DNA of 64,000 nucleotides from Nitrospira sp. (GTDB taxonomy: Bacteria; Nitrospirota; Nitrospiria; Nitrospirales; Nitrospiraceae): assembly GCA_024330965.1 (NCBI GenBank), contig JANDJL010000001.1:62001-126000 (forward strand). Reading direction: 5' to 3'. Of the stretch, positions 27,821-36,860 are shown one piece after another; the first letter of the stretch is position 1, and each line of letters begins with the position of its first letter. The translations under genes were made by a program, and so were the position numbers. Below the pieces are notes generated by a model. The model ran no database searches, was not told the DNA's origin, and worked only from the letters and a program-made list of their open reading frames with translations.

Positions 27821-28555
27821 ATGGTATTCTCGTCAGCTCTCAACCTCCTCAAGCAGAGGCTCATTGACGCCAGATCGATCGTTGTGTTGACGGGAGCCGG
27901 CATTTCCGCCGACAGCGGCATCCCCACCTTTCGAGGAGCGGACGGTCTCTGGCGGACTTATCGAGCCGAGGACCTGGCCACACCGGAAGCGTTTGAACGG
28001 GATCCACGCCTGGTGTGGGAATGGTACAACTGGCGGAGGGAACTCATCGCCGCCAAACGTCCTAATAGCGCTCACGAAGCCCTTGTTGAATTGGAAAAAC
28101 GACACGAGCGGTTTTGGCTTATTACGCAAAACGTGGACGGCTTGCATCGGGATGCCGGCTCGCGAAAACTCTCCGAGATTCACGGCAATATCTGGATGGT
28201 CCGCTGTACCCAATGTGGGTGTGTCGAGGAGAACCGCTCGATCCCGATCGCGATCCTTCCCGCTTGTGTCAGATGCACCGGCCTGTTACGACCCCACATC
28301 GTCTGGTTCGGAGAATCCCTCGATCCAACGGACATGGCCCGTTGCGACAAAGTCCTACAAACCTGCGATATCCTTCTGATCATTGGAACGTCCGGTGTGG
28401 TCTATCCGGCGGCGGGTTTTGCCGCCGTCGCCAAGCGGGCTGGAGCATTCATAGGAGAAATCAATCCCGATGAAACGCCGCAGACCGCCCTGGCCGATGT
28501 CTCTTTGCGCGGGCGAGCCAAAGAGGTCGTCCCACTGCTGCTTCACGGTCGATGA
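27821..28555 (+). CDS. cobB: NAD-dependent protein deacylase (sirtuin, SIRT5-like)
   Basis: A 244-residue class III sirtuin that removes acyl groups from lysines using NAD. The NAD loop is GAGISADSGIPTFRG (25-39), TQNVD is at 102-106, catalytic His is His121 and the zinc ligands are Cys129, Cys132, Cys149 and Cys152. Tyr69 and Arg72 (WYNWRR) occupy the YxxR positions that recognise succinyl or malonyl groups in SIRT5 and bacterial CobB, so desuccinylation is likely. Divergent from the PanE fusion. Confidence 0.94.
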   Translation: MVFSSALNLLKQRLIDARSIVVLTGAGISADSGIPTFRGADGLWRTYRAEDLATPEAFERDPRLVWEWYNWRRELIAAKRPNSAHEALVELEKRHERFWLITQNVDGLHRDAGSRKLSEIHGNIWMVRCTQCGCVEENRSIPIAILPACVRCTGLLRPHIVWFGESLDPTDMARCDKVLQTCDILLIIGTSGVVYPAAGFAAVAKRAGAFIGEINPDETPQTALADVSLRGRAKEVVPLLLHGR

Positions 28556-28597
28556 GAGAGCGGCTGTGGATTAACCCCTGCCACTTCCTCCCGTCGA

Positions 28598-29320
28598 TCA
28601 GTCAAGCAGGTCAGGGATTTCGTTCAACGTGCGAATGCACCGACCTTCCCATCCAGAGTGCTTCCCCTCCCGATCCAGTAAGATAGCCCGCAAGCCGGCC
28701 CTCTGAGCTCCTTCCAGATCGTCTCGCACACTGTCGCCCACGTGCAACGCCTCTTCCGGATCAACGGCATGTTTATTCAGCGCCAGGTGAAAAATCTTGG
28801 AGGCCGGTTTCGCCGCCTGCGCCAGGCTGGAAATCGTCACCGTGTCGAACAAATCGGCAATCCCCAAACCTCGCATGACCGAAAACAGGCGTGAGTCAAA
28901 ATTCGAGATAATGCCCAACTCCAGCCCCTGCCCTTTCAATCGCTTCAGTATGGATGCCGTTTCCGGAAAAAGCTCCCACGAGGCGGGATCTTCAAAGACC
29001 GCAAAAACACGGTCGAAAAAATCGTCGAACCGTTCGAACATGCCGACGCGGTAGAACACATTGTGGACGATATCGAACCACCACAAACGCTCGCTTTGCT
29101 TGATGTGAGCCGGTTCTGTCACCGCGAAGACCGGCGGTGGAGCCTCGCGAAACGCCCGGCCGAACGCCTCCTTGATCGCGACAAGAGAATCGGCTTTCTG
29201 CTGAAAACCGAACTGGACGGCGTATTTGAGATAGATCTCGGCAACCGACCCACGCACCCGAAAGAGCGTGCCCGCGGCATCGAAGAAGACAACTCGTATG
29301 GAAAGATCGTCGTGCATCAT
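28598..29320 (-). CDS. HAD family hydrolase (HDHD3-like)
   Basis: A 240-residue haloacid-dehalogenase-type hydrolase. The first motif is FFDAAGTLF, in which the usual second aspartate is replaced by Ala; this AAGT form is common in the HDHD3/DREG-2 group. Motif II is in IISNFDSRL and motif IV in HVGDSVRDDLEGA. The substrate, probably a phosphate ester, is unknown. Start choice among the ATGs at 29320 and 29317 and earlier codons is not settled. It converges with the sirtuin gene. Confidence 0.85.
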   Translation of the reverse strand: MMHDDLSIRVVFFDAAGTLFRVRGSVAEIYLKYAVQFGFQQKADSLVAIKEAFGRAFREAPPPVFAVTEPAHIKQSERLWWFDIVHNVFYRVGMFERFDDFFDRVFAVFEDPASWELFPETASILKRLKGQGLELGIISNFDSRLFSVMRGLGIADLFDTVTISSLAQAAKPASKIFHLALNKHAVDPEEALHVGDSVRDDLEGAQRAGLRAILLDREGKHSGWEGRCIRTLNEIPDLLD

Positions 29321-29401
29321 TCCGCCATCATCCGCATCTAAAACCCGCCATTGCATCAACACAGGGTGTTACGTATGCGTAAGAGCTAAACCACGGTTTT
29401 C

Positions 29402-29430
29402 TTGACAAAGCCCCCCCTCACTGTTAGCTT
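29402..29430 (+). promoter_or_regulatory. Promoter of the response regulator gene
   Basis: A perfect -35 box TTGACA (29402-29407) is followed after exactly 17 bases by TAGCTT (29425-29430), a weak -10. Transcription would start near 29437, giving a leader of about 17 bases before the ATG at 29454. Confidence 0.5.
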
Positions 29431-29453
29431 CGACCACAGCCTGAGAACGCTCT

Positions 29454-30584
29454 ATGTCGGCCCCCATTTTCATCGTTGACAGCAGTCCCGCCGTACGTCG
29501 GATGGTCGAGCAGATTTCGACGCCGGAGGGGTTTGAAGTCCAAGGATTTCAAGACGGACCGGCCGCGTTGGAGGCCGCCAGACGAACCAATCCTGCGCTC
29601 ATTATCGCAGACTATCATCTCGATCACATGACGTTCTCGGGATTTTGCAGAGAAATTCATAAACTGGAACATTTATCCGAAACCAGGCTTGTTTCATTGA
29701 TCAACCCAGCGGATCATCCCGACGATAATCACCTTCGCTCATTGGGGGTCAGCGCCTGCTTGAACAAACCGCTTCAGGCCGATGAATTGCTTGCGGTCAT
29801 TCAGCAGTCCTTGCATCACTCCAAGGGTACGGCGAACGGCGCAAACCTGAAGCGGCAAAGCTGGCCGCCAGCGACCGTCCTCACAGATGCGGATGGGAAT
29901 AGCAACGTTCCAGATCCCCTCGTTCATGTTTCCGATCGGCAGGGAGGACAAACTGTGACCGAGCATGGACCACCCCAACCGTCTGATCCCGGCACGCGAT
30001 CCATCGCGGATCCTCAAGAAGCGGTCAAAGGTTTCTTTGACCAACTTCTGCAATCCGCAGTCAAAGAGATGGAAAGCCGATTGGTCGTGACGTTACCCCG
30101 CATGGTCGAGGAAATGTTCTCTCAACAGGTGCACTCGCTGGTCCGACACGAAGTCCAAACACGATTCAATGACATGCTATCCACCGGCCGGATGGCGGCC
30201 CTCATTCAACCGCTGGTCTTGCAGGAGTTGCCTTCTCTCGTCGGAAAAGAATTGGCACAGAACGAGCCGCTCCTTGGTCGAGCGGCTTCCGATGCGGTTG
30301 GTGTCTTGATCAAAGAGAAACTTGATCAAAGGGTGACCGACCAAGCACGAGCCCTCATTCGTGAACAGGTCACCGAGCAGCTTCGTGCCCAAACTGGGCT
30401 GATGCAGCAAGTCATGCAAGAGGAAGCGCGATCGTCGGTTGTTCAGTATCTGACATCCCACCTCGAGCAACTCGTCAAGACAGTTGCGCACGAAGCCGTT
30501 GATCAGTCGGTCCAACATGTTGTGCCAGCACTGGCCGAACAACACATCAAAGCCGAACTCAAGCGGCTGACCGATCCCGACTGA
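29454..30584 (+). CDS. Response regulator with long helical C-terminal domain
   Basis: A 376-residue protein. Residues 4-120 form a receiver domain with Asp9, phospho-acceptor Asp53 (IIADYHLD) and Lys105 (LNKPL). A linker rich in Pro, Ser and Gln follows (about 121-190). The C-terminal region (193-376) is almost wholly helical, with repeated amphipathic units of 10-20 residues such as VLQELPSLVGKEL, and no DNA-binding, GGDEF or enzymatic motif. It could oligomerise or bind a partner. No histidine kinase is adjacent, so it is an orphan regulator. Confidence 0.82.
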   Translation: MSAPIFIVDSSPAVRRMVEQISTPEGFEVQGFQDGPAALEAARRTNPALIIADYHLDHMTFSGFCREIHKLEHLSETRLVSLINPADHPDDNHLRSLGVSACLNKPLQADELLAVIQQSLHHSKGTANGANLKRQSWPPATVLTDADGNSNVPDPLVHVSDRQGGQTVTEHGPPQPSDPGTRSIADPQEAVKGFFDQLLQSAVKEMESRLVVTLPRMVEEMFSQQVHSLVRHEVQTRFNDMLSTGRMAALIQPLVLQELPSLVGKELAQNEPLLGRAASDAVGVLIKEKLDQRVTDQARALIREQVTEQLRAQTGLMQQVMQEEARSSVVQYLTSHLEQLVKTVAHEAVDQSVQHVVPALAEQHIKAELKRLTDPD

Positions 30585-30599
30585 AACACCCCTCTTTTG

Positions 30600-30719
30600 C
30601 TATCCTTTCTTTCCTCGCTTTGCCGCTGCCCGGCGAGTCTTGGCCAGCGCCTTCAGCCGTTTCACATTTTTTTGATGTTTCTTTCTGGTTTTTCGATCCT
30701 TCTCACGTCCTCGTGCCAT
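30600..30719 (-). CDS. Very small, highly basic protein (39 residues)
   Basis: A 39-residue peptide beginning MARGREKDRK and ending KRGKKG, with more than half of its residues Arg or Lys. The ATG at 30719 has AGGGAG five bases upstream, and the peptide ends at a normal stop. Composition suggests RNA or ribosome binding, like the small Thx-type ribosomal peptides, but the sequence is not one I can name. It lies between the convergent response regulator and the divergent valS. Confidence 0.6.
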   Translation of the reverse strand: MARGREKDRKTRKKHQKNVKRLKALAKTRRAAAKRGKKG

Positions 30720-30860
30720 GCCATCTCCCTGCGATAAAGAATTGAACTCTCGGTGACGGCGATTGTATAGCATAGGCCAGACAGGGTCACAAGCAGGCCG
30801 TCCCCTTTGCGACATCGGTCAGACATTGCTAAGATGCCAGCACTTGGAGGAATCTCTGCC

Positions 30861-33602
30861 ATGGGCACGCCCCAACTCAGCAAAACGTATGATCCCAAAG
30901 CCGTCGAACCACGCTGGTCTCGGTTCTGGATTGAAAAGCGATATTTTCATCCGTCGATCGACCATCCCGGCGAGCCCTACTGCATTGTCATCCCCCCTCC
31001 GAACGTGACCGGTTCACTCCACGTCGGCCATGCGCTCAATCACTCGCTCCAGGATATTCTGATTCGATGGCGGCGCATGCAGGGACGCAATACCCTGTGG
31101 CTTCCTGGAACCGATCACGCCGGCATTGCCACGCAAAACGTCGTAGAAAAACAATTGCTGGCGGAGGGGCTCTCGCGCGAAGCCCTCGGCCGAGACCGAT
31201 TCATTGAACGGGTCTGGCAATGGAAAACCGCTTCCGGTGATACGATCATCAATCAACAACAACAGCTTGGCGAATCCTGCGACTGGGATCGGCTGCGGTT
31301 TACGATGGATGAAGGACTGTCCAGGGCCGTCATCGAGGTCTTTGTCCGTCTATACGAGGAGGGGCTCATCTATCGAGGCGAGCGGCTCATCAATTGGTGT
31401 CCCCGTTGTCTGACCGCTCTGTCAGACATTGAAGTGGAACATGAAGAAGTCAAAGGAACGCTCTATCACATCAAATATCCTTTGGCGGACAATCCACAAA
31501 CATTCCTTGTGGTCGCCACCACCAGACCCGAAACCATGCTTGGCGACACGGCCGTCGCCGTTCATCCCGACGATCCCCGTTACCGCCATCTCATTGGCAA
31601 GAAGATCCAATTGCCGCTGACTCTTCGGGAGATTCCCATCGTCGCGGATCCCATTGTGGTCGATCTCGAGTTCGGAACCGGCGCCGTAAAAATCACTCCG
31701 GCCCATGATTTCAATGACTACGAAGCGGGGGAGCGGCACGGGCTCCCGAGGTTTGCTCTCTTCGATCACCGGGCATTGCTGGACTACCCTTTGATGGTGA
31801 AGGCGGGTGTTGATTCCGATGTCGCCTCGGCTGTGGCAAAGCTGCCCGTTCAAAAAGCGCGAGCCGCCATTGTGCAACTGCTCACCGAACGCGGGCTCTT
31901 GGTGAAACGCGACGATCATCCTATGGCAGTCGGCAAGTGTTACCGTTGCAAGACCGTGGTAGAGCCCTATTTGTCGCCCCAATGGTTCGTCCGGATTCAA
32001 CCGCTCGCCGATCCCGCCATCAAGGTTGTAGAAGAAGGCCGCATCCGCATCATCCCGGAAGGATGGGTCAACAACTATCTGGGGTGGATGAGGAACATCA
32101 AGGATTGGTGCATCTCCCGGCAGATTTGGTGGGGTCATCAGATTCCAGCCTGGTACTGTCTGGTATGCAATGATCGCTACATCATCACACAGGAGGCGGC
32201 GACCACTATCCTGCAAGGTGCTCAACCGATCGTCGCCAAAGAGGCCCCCTCTCGATGTCCATCGTGCGGCGGCTCCCGGTTCATGCGCGATCCCGACGTG
32301 CTCGACACCTGGTTTTCATCCGCCTTGTGGCCCTTCTCGACGCTCGGATGGCCGGATCAAACGCCAGAACTCAAGCTCTACTATCCAACATCGACCCTGG
32401 TCACCGGCCTCGATATTTTATTTTTCTGGGTCGCCCGCATGATCATGATGGGTCTCAAGTTTATGGGCGACGTGCCGTTTCGCGATGTGTACATCCATGC
32501 TTTGGTTCGCGACGCCGAAGGCCAAAAGATGAGCAAGTCAAAAGGTAACGTGATCGATCCGCTCCACGTCATGGATAAATACGGAGCGGATGCCCTCCGC
32601 TTTACCCTGGCCTCCATGGCTTCGCCGGGGCGCGACGTCAAACTAGCCGAGGAACGGATCGAGGGATATCGCAACTTCGCCAACAAAATCTGGAACGCCG
32701 CCCGTTTTGCGTTGATGTATCTCAACGGATCTCGGACCGCCACTCCTTTGAGCGAGCGCCCCTTCCCTGACCGTTGGATTGCAAGCCGCCTGAATCGGAC
32801 GATTCAGACCGTCACATCAGAATTGGAGGCCTATCGATTCGATCGCGCTGCCTCGGCTCTGTATCAGTTTATTTGGCACGAGTACTGCGATTGGTATGTG
32901 GAACTCATCAAACCGGCATTGCAACCCCCCTCCCATCCTGACGGTCCGACGACACGACAGACCTTAGCCGAAACGCTCGAAACGACCATGCGGCTGTTGC
33001 ATCCATTTATGCCGTTCATCACGGAAGAAATTTGGCAAACGATTCCCCACCAAGGAGACAGCATCGCCGTGCAACCCTACCCGACGGCCGATGTAACGGA
33101 AATCTCGCCGGACGTTGAACAGGAGTTTGCCCTCCTTGAACAGACGATCGGGTTGGTTCGCACTGGTCGTGTTTTGTTGAATCACCCACCGGGACAACCG
33201 GTTTCCTTTTCCGTCGCCCACGTCGATCAGGAGCTGCACCAGCGGCTTGGTCAGCTTCATCAGCATTTGACCCATATGAGCCGAGGGTCGGTTGACGTGA
33301 AACCTTCGGACGAATGGCCGCCGGGAAACCTGTTACGCCTGGTGGTGGAAGGACTGTCCGTGGGCCTGGTTGTCTCGAACGACGTCGATCTCGGAAAAGC
33401 GCTGGGTCGCCTGACCAATCAAATCGCCGAAGCGGACAAGGAAGTTTCGAGGCTCGAAGCCAAACTGGCCAATCCGGAGTTCTCAGGCAAGGCTCCTCCT
33501 GAGGTCATTACGGAGCATCAGGAACGGCTTCGGACCTTGACGCGCGACCGCGCACTCCTCATCAGCAGCCGCGAACAGTTGCAGGCCATGTTGAGGAGGT
33601 AA
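30861..33602 (+). CDS. valS: Valine-tRNA ligase
   Basis: A 913-residue class I aminoacyl-tRNA synthetase that charges tRNA-Val. The HIGH-type motif is HVGH at 54-57 within PPPNVTGSLHVGH, the KMSKS loop is complete (GQKMSKSKGN), and the editing domain has TTRPETMLGD. A C-terminal coiled coil (LGRLTNQIAEADKEVSRLEA and onward), typical of ValRS, closes the protein. The ATG at 30861 with GGAGG ten bases upstream is chosen over upstream codons. It is the first gene of a tight operon with nadC three bases downstream. Confidence 0.96.
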   Translation: MGTPQLSKTYDPKAVEPRWSRFWIEKRYFHPSIDHPGEPYCIVIPPPNVTGSLHVGHALNHSLQDILIRWRRMQGRNTLWLPGTDHAGIATQNVVEKQLLAEGLSREALGRDRFIERVWQWKTASGDTIINQQQQLGESCDWDRLRFTMDEGLSRAVIEVFVRLYEEGLIYRGERLINWCPRCLTALSDIEVEHEEVKGTLYHIKYPLADNPQTFLVVATTRPETMLGDTAVAVHPDDPRYRHLIGKKIQLPLTLREIPIVADPIVVDLEFGTGAVKITPAHDFNDYEAGERHGLPRFALFDHRALLDYPLMVKAGVDSDVASAVAKLPVQKARAAIVQLLTERGLLVKRDDHPMAVGKCYRCKTVVEPYLSPQWFVRIQPLADPAIKVVEEGRIRIIPEGWVNNYLGWMRNIKDWCISRQIWWGHQIPAWYCLVCNDRYIITQEAATTILQGAQPIVAKEAPSRCPSCGGSRFMRDPDVLDTWFSSALWPFSTLGWPDQTPELKLYYPTSTLVTGLDILFFWVARMIMMGLKFMGDVPFRDVYIHALVRDAEGQKMSKSKGNVIDPLHVMDKYGADALRFTLASMASPGRDVKLAEERIEGYRNFANKIWNAARFALMYLNGSRTATPLSERPFPDRWIASRLNRTIQTVTSELEAYRFDRAASALYQFIWHEYCDWYVELIKPALQPPSHPDGPTTRQTLAETLETTMRLLHPFMPFITEEIWQTIPHQGDSIAVQPYPTADVTEISPDVEQEFALLEQTIGLVRTGRVLLNHPPGQPVSFSVAHVDQELHQRLGQLHQHLTHMSRGSVDVKPSDEWPPGNLLRLVVEGLSVGLVVSNDVDLGKALGRLTNQIAEADKEVSRLEAKLANPEFSGKAPPEVITEHQERLRTLTRDRALLISSREQLQAMLRR

Positions 33603-33605
33603 CCC

Positions 33606-34484
33606 ATGGCAACGCTCCCCGCCGCGGCAATCCGCCGTGCCGTTCGGTCAGGGCTGGAAGAGGATCTTAGCCAGGGCGACGTGACAACGAACGTGCTCTT
33701 TCCGAAACCGGTTCCTGCCCGGGCCGTCATCATCGCGCAGGAACCCCTGATTGTGGCTGGGATCTCGGCAGCCATACAGACATTTCTTGCTGTCGATCCG
33801 TCCCTCGCTGTGACGGTGGAGCGACGAGACGGCGAGTCGGCCAAGCGAGGAGAACCTGTGCTGCGCGTCATCGGAGACGGCCGTTCGATCCTTCAGGCTG
33901 AACGAGTGGCGTTGAATTTCCTCCAGCACTTGTCCGGTATCGCGACCCTGACCAGAAAGTTCTGCCGAGCTGTTCGCGGATATCCGGTCTCCATCATGGA
34001 CACGAGAAAAACGATCCCCGGCTGGCGGGCCCTTCAGAAATGGGCTGTTCGGCTCGGCGGCGGCATCAATCACCGCATGTCGCTGCACGATGGAATGTTG
34101 ATCAAAGACAATCACCTTGCCCTGCTGCCCCACCGCCGACAGGCCGTGAAAATTGCCTGCCGCCTGGCTGCTTCCGCTGAACCGTCGGCGAGACCGATTA
34201 TCGTCGAAGTGGAATCTCTCAGTCAGGTTCGGCAGGCCCTTGCTGGAAAAGCCGATATCATCTTATTGGACAACATGTCACCCTCTTTGGTCCGTCGAGC
34301 AGTGTGCCTCATCAATGGGCGAGCGATCGTGGAGGTGTCAGGAGGCGTCACCCTCAAAAATGTCCGAGCCATGGCCGCAGCGGGGGCGGATCGCATCTCC
34401 GTCGGCGCCTTGACCCATTCCGCTCCGGCGGCATCGTTCAGCCTGATCCTTGCACCGTTCCGGCGTCACCGCCGTTCTCCTTGA
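33606..34484 (+). CDS. nadC: Nicotinate-nucleotide diphosphorylase (carboxylating)
   Basis: A 292-residue quinolinate phosphoribosyltransferase that makes nicotinate mononucleotide in de novo NAD synthesis. Conserved features are ALEEDLSQGDVTT-type N terminus (GLEEDLSQGDVTT), LNFLQHLSGIAT, MDTRKTIPGWR, the GGGINHRMSLHDG segment and KIILLDNMSP-like DIILLDNMS. Length is normal. It begins three bases after valS ends and birA follows three bases after it. Confidence 0.95.
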   Translation: MATLPAAAIRRAVRSGLEEDLSQGDVTTNVLFPKPVPARAVIIAQEPLIVAGISAAIQTFLAVDPSLAVTVERRDGESAKRGEPVLRVIGDGRSILQAERVALNFLQHLSGIATLTRKFCRAVRGYPVSIMDTRKTIPGWRALQKWAVRLGGGINHRMSLHDGMLIKDNHLALLPHRRQAVKIACRLAASAEPSARPIIVEVESLSQVRQALAGKADIILLDNMSPSLVRRAVCLINGRAIVEVSGGVTLKNVRAMAAAGADRISVGALTHSAPAASFSLILAPFRRHRRSP

Positions 34485-34487
34485 CCC

Positions 34488-35327
34488 ATGATCGTTTCAT
34501 CACCGCTGATTCTCGATGATATTCGGAGCACCTTGGGGACTGTTCGGTTCGGCCAACGGCTCTATGTGCATCACGAAATACCCTCGACCAACTCCGAAGC
34601 CATGGCCCTCGCCCAAGCCGGTGCGGAGCATGGGACCGTTGTGATCGCCGACAGTCAAACGGCCGGAAGAGGCCGCCTAACACGCCAGTGGTACTCGCCG
34701 CCCGGCGTGAATCTCTATTGCTCGGTCATTGTAAAAGACTTGGGACGGACTGGTGATCTGGCAGAATGGCTGGCTTGGATGCCCCTCGCAAGCGCCTTGG
34801 CGGTAGCAGAAGCCGTGCAGGCCGTTGCCGGCATCCACTTGTCTTTGAAGTGGCCGAATGACCTTGTCCATCACGGCCGCAAAGTCGGTGGAATTCTGTG
34901 CGAAAGTCTCTCTGTTTCGCTTCCTGAGTCCATCGTCATCATTGGGATCGGGCTCAATGTCAATTTACCTCAGGAGATCTTCCCCGACGACCTGCGACAG
35001 ACAGCGACCTCGCTGTTTGCCATCTCCCATCAGCCTGTTGATCGAAACCGGCTTCTTGCTCAGCTTTTGTATGAACTCGAACAGAGTGTCGAGGAGTTGT
35101 CAATACATGGGCCAAGCCGGTTGAGACAGGCCTATGTCATGCGTTGCAAGACGCTCGGTCAACGTGTTCGAGCTATGTTAGGAGCGGACCAAGAGGTTGT
35201 TGGAACGGCTGAGTCCATTGCACCGGACGGCGCTCTACAAGTCCGCCCCTCATTGCCGGTGCCGGGGCGACCGACACCGGGACTCATCGACATTCACGCC
35301 GCGGATGTCATTCACCTTCGGGAGTAG
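34488..35327 (+). CDS. birA: Biotin-[acetyl-CoA-carboxylase] ligase, class I (no DNA-binding domain)
   Basis: A 279-residue biotin protein ligase that activates biotin to biotinyl-AMP and attaches it to acetyl-CoA carboxylase or similar carriers. The biotin loop is TAGRGR (58-63), with KWPNDL (121-126) and Lys132 in GRKVGGIL. The protein starts directly with the catalytic domain, so it lacks the N-terminal helix-turn-helix of the E. coli repressor form and should not regulate biotin genes. A C-terminal SH3-like domain follows (about 225-279). Confidence 0.94.
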   Translation: MIVSSPLILDDIRSTLGTVRFGQRLYVHHEIPSTNSEAMALAQAGAEHGTVVIADSQTAGRGRLTRQWYSPPGVNLYCSVIVKDLGRTGDLAEWLAWMPLASALAVAEAVQAVAGIHLSLKWPNDLVHHGRKVGGILCESLSVSLPESIVIIGIGLNVNLPQEIFPDDLRQTATSLFAISHQPVDRNRLLAQLLYELEQSVEELSIHGPSRLRQAYVMRCKTLGQRVRAMLGADQEVVGTAESIAPDGALQVRPSLPVPGRPTPGLIDIHAADVIHLRE

Positions 35328-35419
35328 CACTCCGTAGCGGCTTGCCAGGGATTGACGACGGCTCCCCTTTCGCCCTTGCGTTTCTGCACATTGCCAGAAA
35401 ACGGTGGAACCCTCGTCCG

Positions 35420-36610
35420 TCATCGCCAACTTTGTCGAACCTGCGAAGGCCGGTTCATCGATCGGCTCAGCCGACGAAATTTGAAAAAACGAAACAGTGA
35501 TCCGGGTCGAACCAGATCACGGTACCGCCGCGTTCCGGCCATTACGTCTGTGACTATTTCACAGAGCCGCTGTCCCTGTCTTGAGAAGGCCCATGTCCTG
35601 AGATGCGGATAACCGTACAGGAAACGGGCCAGCATACGCCCGGCGCGGAGGTCAGGGAGAATGGCCTTGGTAACAACGCGATGATAGGTGTCTTCGACGG
35701 CTTCTTTCTGTAAATGACCATCGATCAACGATTGGGCCGCCAACAGGCCGCTTCTTACGGCAGACGAAATTCCCTCTCCCGTGACAGGGTCGGCGAAACC
35801 GGCCGCATCCCCGACCAGCAGGACACGTTTTTTGGCGAAGCCCCCTTTTCGCGGACGAACAGGAATCACGAAACCATAGCGCTCAACCCCCGCAGCAGAC
35901 CCACAGCCGAGCAAATCCATATAGTGAGCGATGGCGGTACGAAGGCCATGCCGCTGTTTGGCCATCGACAGGACTCCGATCGACAGATGCGTTCGTTTGG
36001 GAAACACCCACGCATATCCCTGCGGAACGACATCGAAATCAAACCGTGCGATCCCCTCGAATCGGCGTACCTGGTCGAACGGTACGGTCACTTCGTACTC
36101 CAGCGCCGGGATGAGCAGGCGATTGTCCTCCCACTCCATGGATCGAGCAACTGAGCTGAATACTCCATCGGCGGCGACGATGAATCTAGCCCGCATCGGT
36201 CCCTGCGGAGTTATGACTGTGATGGAATCACCATGGTGTGAAAGGTTCCGGACGAAGCATCGCTCATGTATGGCCGCTCCCTCTGCTCGGGCGGCGGAGA
36301 GGAGGGCGAAGTCAAACTCCGACCGCATCGTCATGGAGACGACGGGAATCGTTCGTTGAGTGGTAAAAGACAGGCCAGAGGATAAAAAATCGAGCCTCGC
36401 TCGATAACACTTGTGCTCCACGACGTGGCGGACATCGATCGGGAGCCACTGCATTGTTTGACCGACTAGTCCACCGCCGCAGACCTTGTACCGAGGCAGC
36501 GCAGCCTTTTCCAAGACGGCGACCGCCATCCCCGCTTGAGCTAACTTCCAGGCGGCACAGGATCCGGCCGGACCGGCGCCGACCACGATGACGTCATAGG
36601 TGGCACGCAT
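35420..36610 (-). CDS. Geranylgeranyl reductase family FAD-dependent oxidoreductase
   Basis: A 396-residue flavoprotein with an N-terminal FAD loop GAGPAGSCAA (from residue 11), the KVCGGGL segment typical of geranylgeranyl reductases and a second flavin motif VLLVGDAAGFADPVTGEGI. Members saturate double bonds of isoprenoid chains in lipids, quinones or chlorophyll; in this organism a menaquinone or lipid side chain is a guess. The start at 36610 (MRATYDVIVV) is chosen over 36634. It is the last gene of the minus-strand run that begins at treZ, with a 250-base gap to the SDR gene, so may have its own promoter. Confidence 0.87.
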   Translation of the reverse strand: MRATYDVIVVGAGPAGSCAAWKLAQAGMAVAVLEKAALPRYKVCGGGLVGQTMQWLPIDVRHVVEHKCYRARLDFLSSGLSFTTQRTIPVVSMTMRSEFDFALLSAARAEGAAIHERCFVRNLSHHGDSITVITPQGPMRARFIVAADGVFSSVARSMEWEDNRLLIPALEYEVTVPFDQVRRFEGIARFDFDVVPQGYAWVFPKRTHLSIGVLSMAKQRHGLRTAIAHYMDLLGCGSAAGVERYGFVIPVRPRKGGFAKKRVLLVGDAAGFADPVTGEGISSAVRSGLLAAQSLIDGHLQKEAVEDTYHRVVTKAILPDLRAGRMLARFLYGYPHLRTWAFSRQGQRLCEIVTDVMAGTRRYRDLVRPGSLFRFFKFRRLSRSMNRPSQVRQSWR

Positions 36611-36860
36611 GGGGTAACTTCTGGAAAGAAACACCGGGAGGTCCGACTAAAAGAGGCGTCCCTCTTAGAGAACATGATGGCTTCCCGCGCCAACTCATCT
36701 GTAACCCGTCCCACAAGAGACCGCCAGAAAACGAGCGTGTGCGAGCGCCGTTCGTATGTCGAGGCGCTCCTTCAGCCTCGTGGGTCCGTGGTGGACCGTC
36801 GATTCGCATTTGCTCCCAGCAGAAACCGTCCTGCCACCGCTTCATAAGAGAAAATACATG

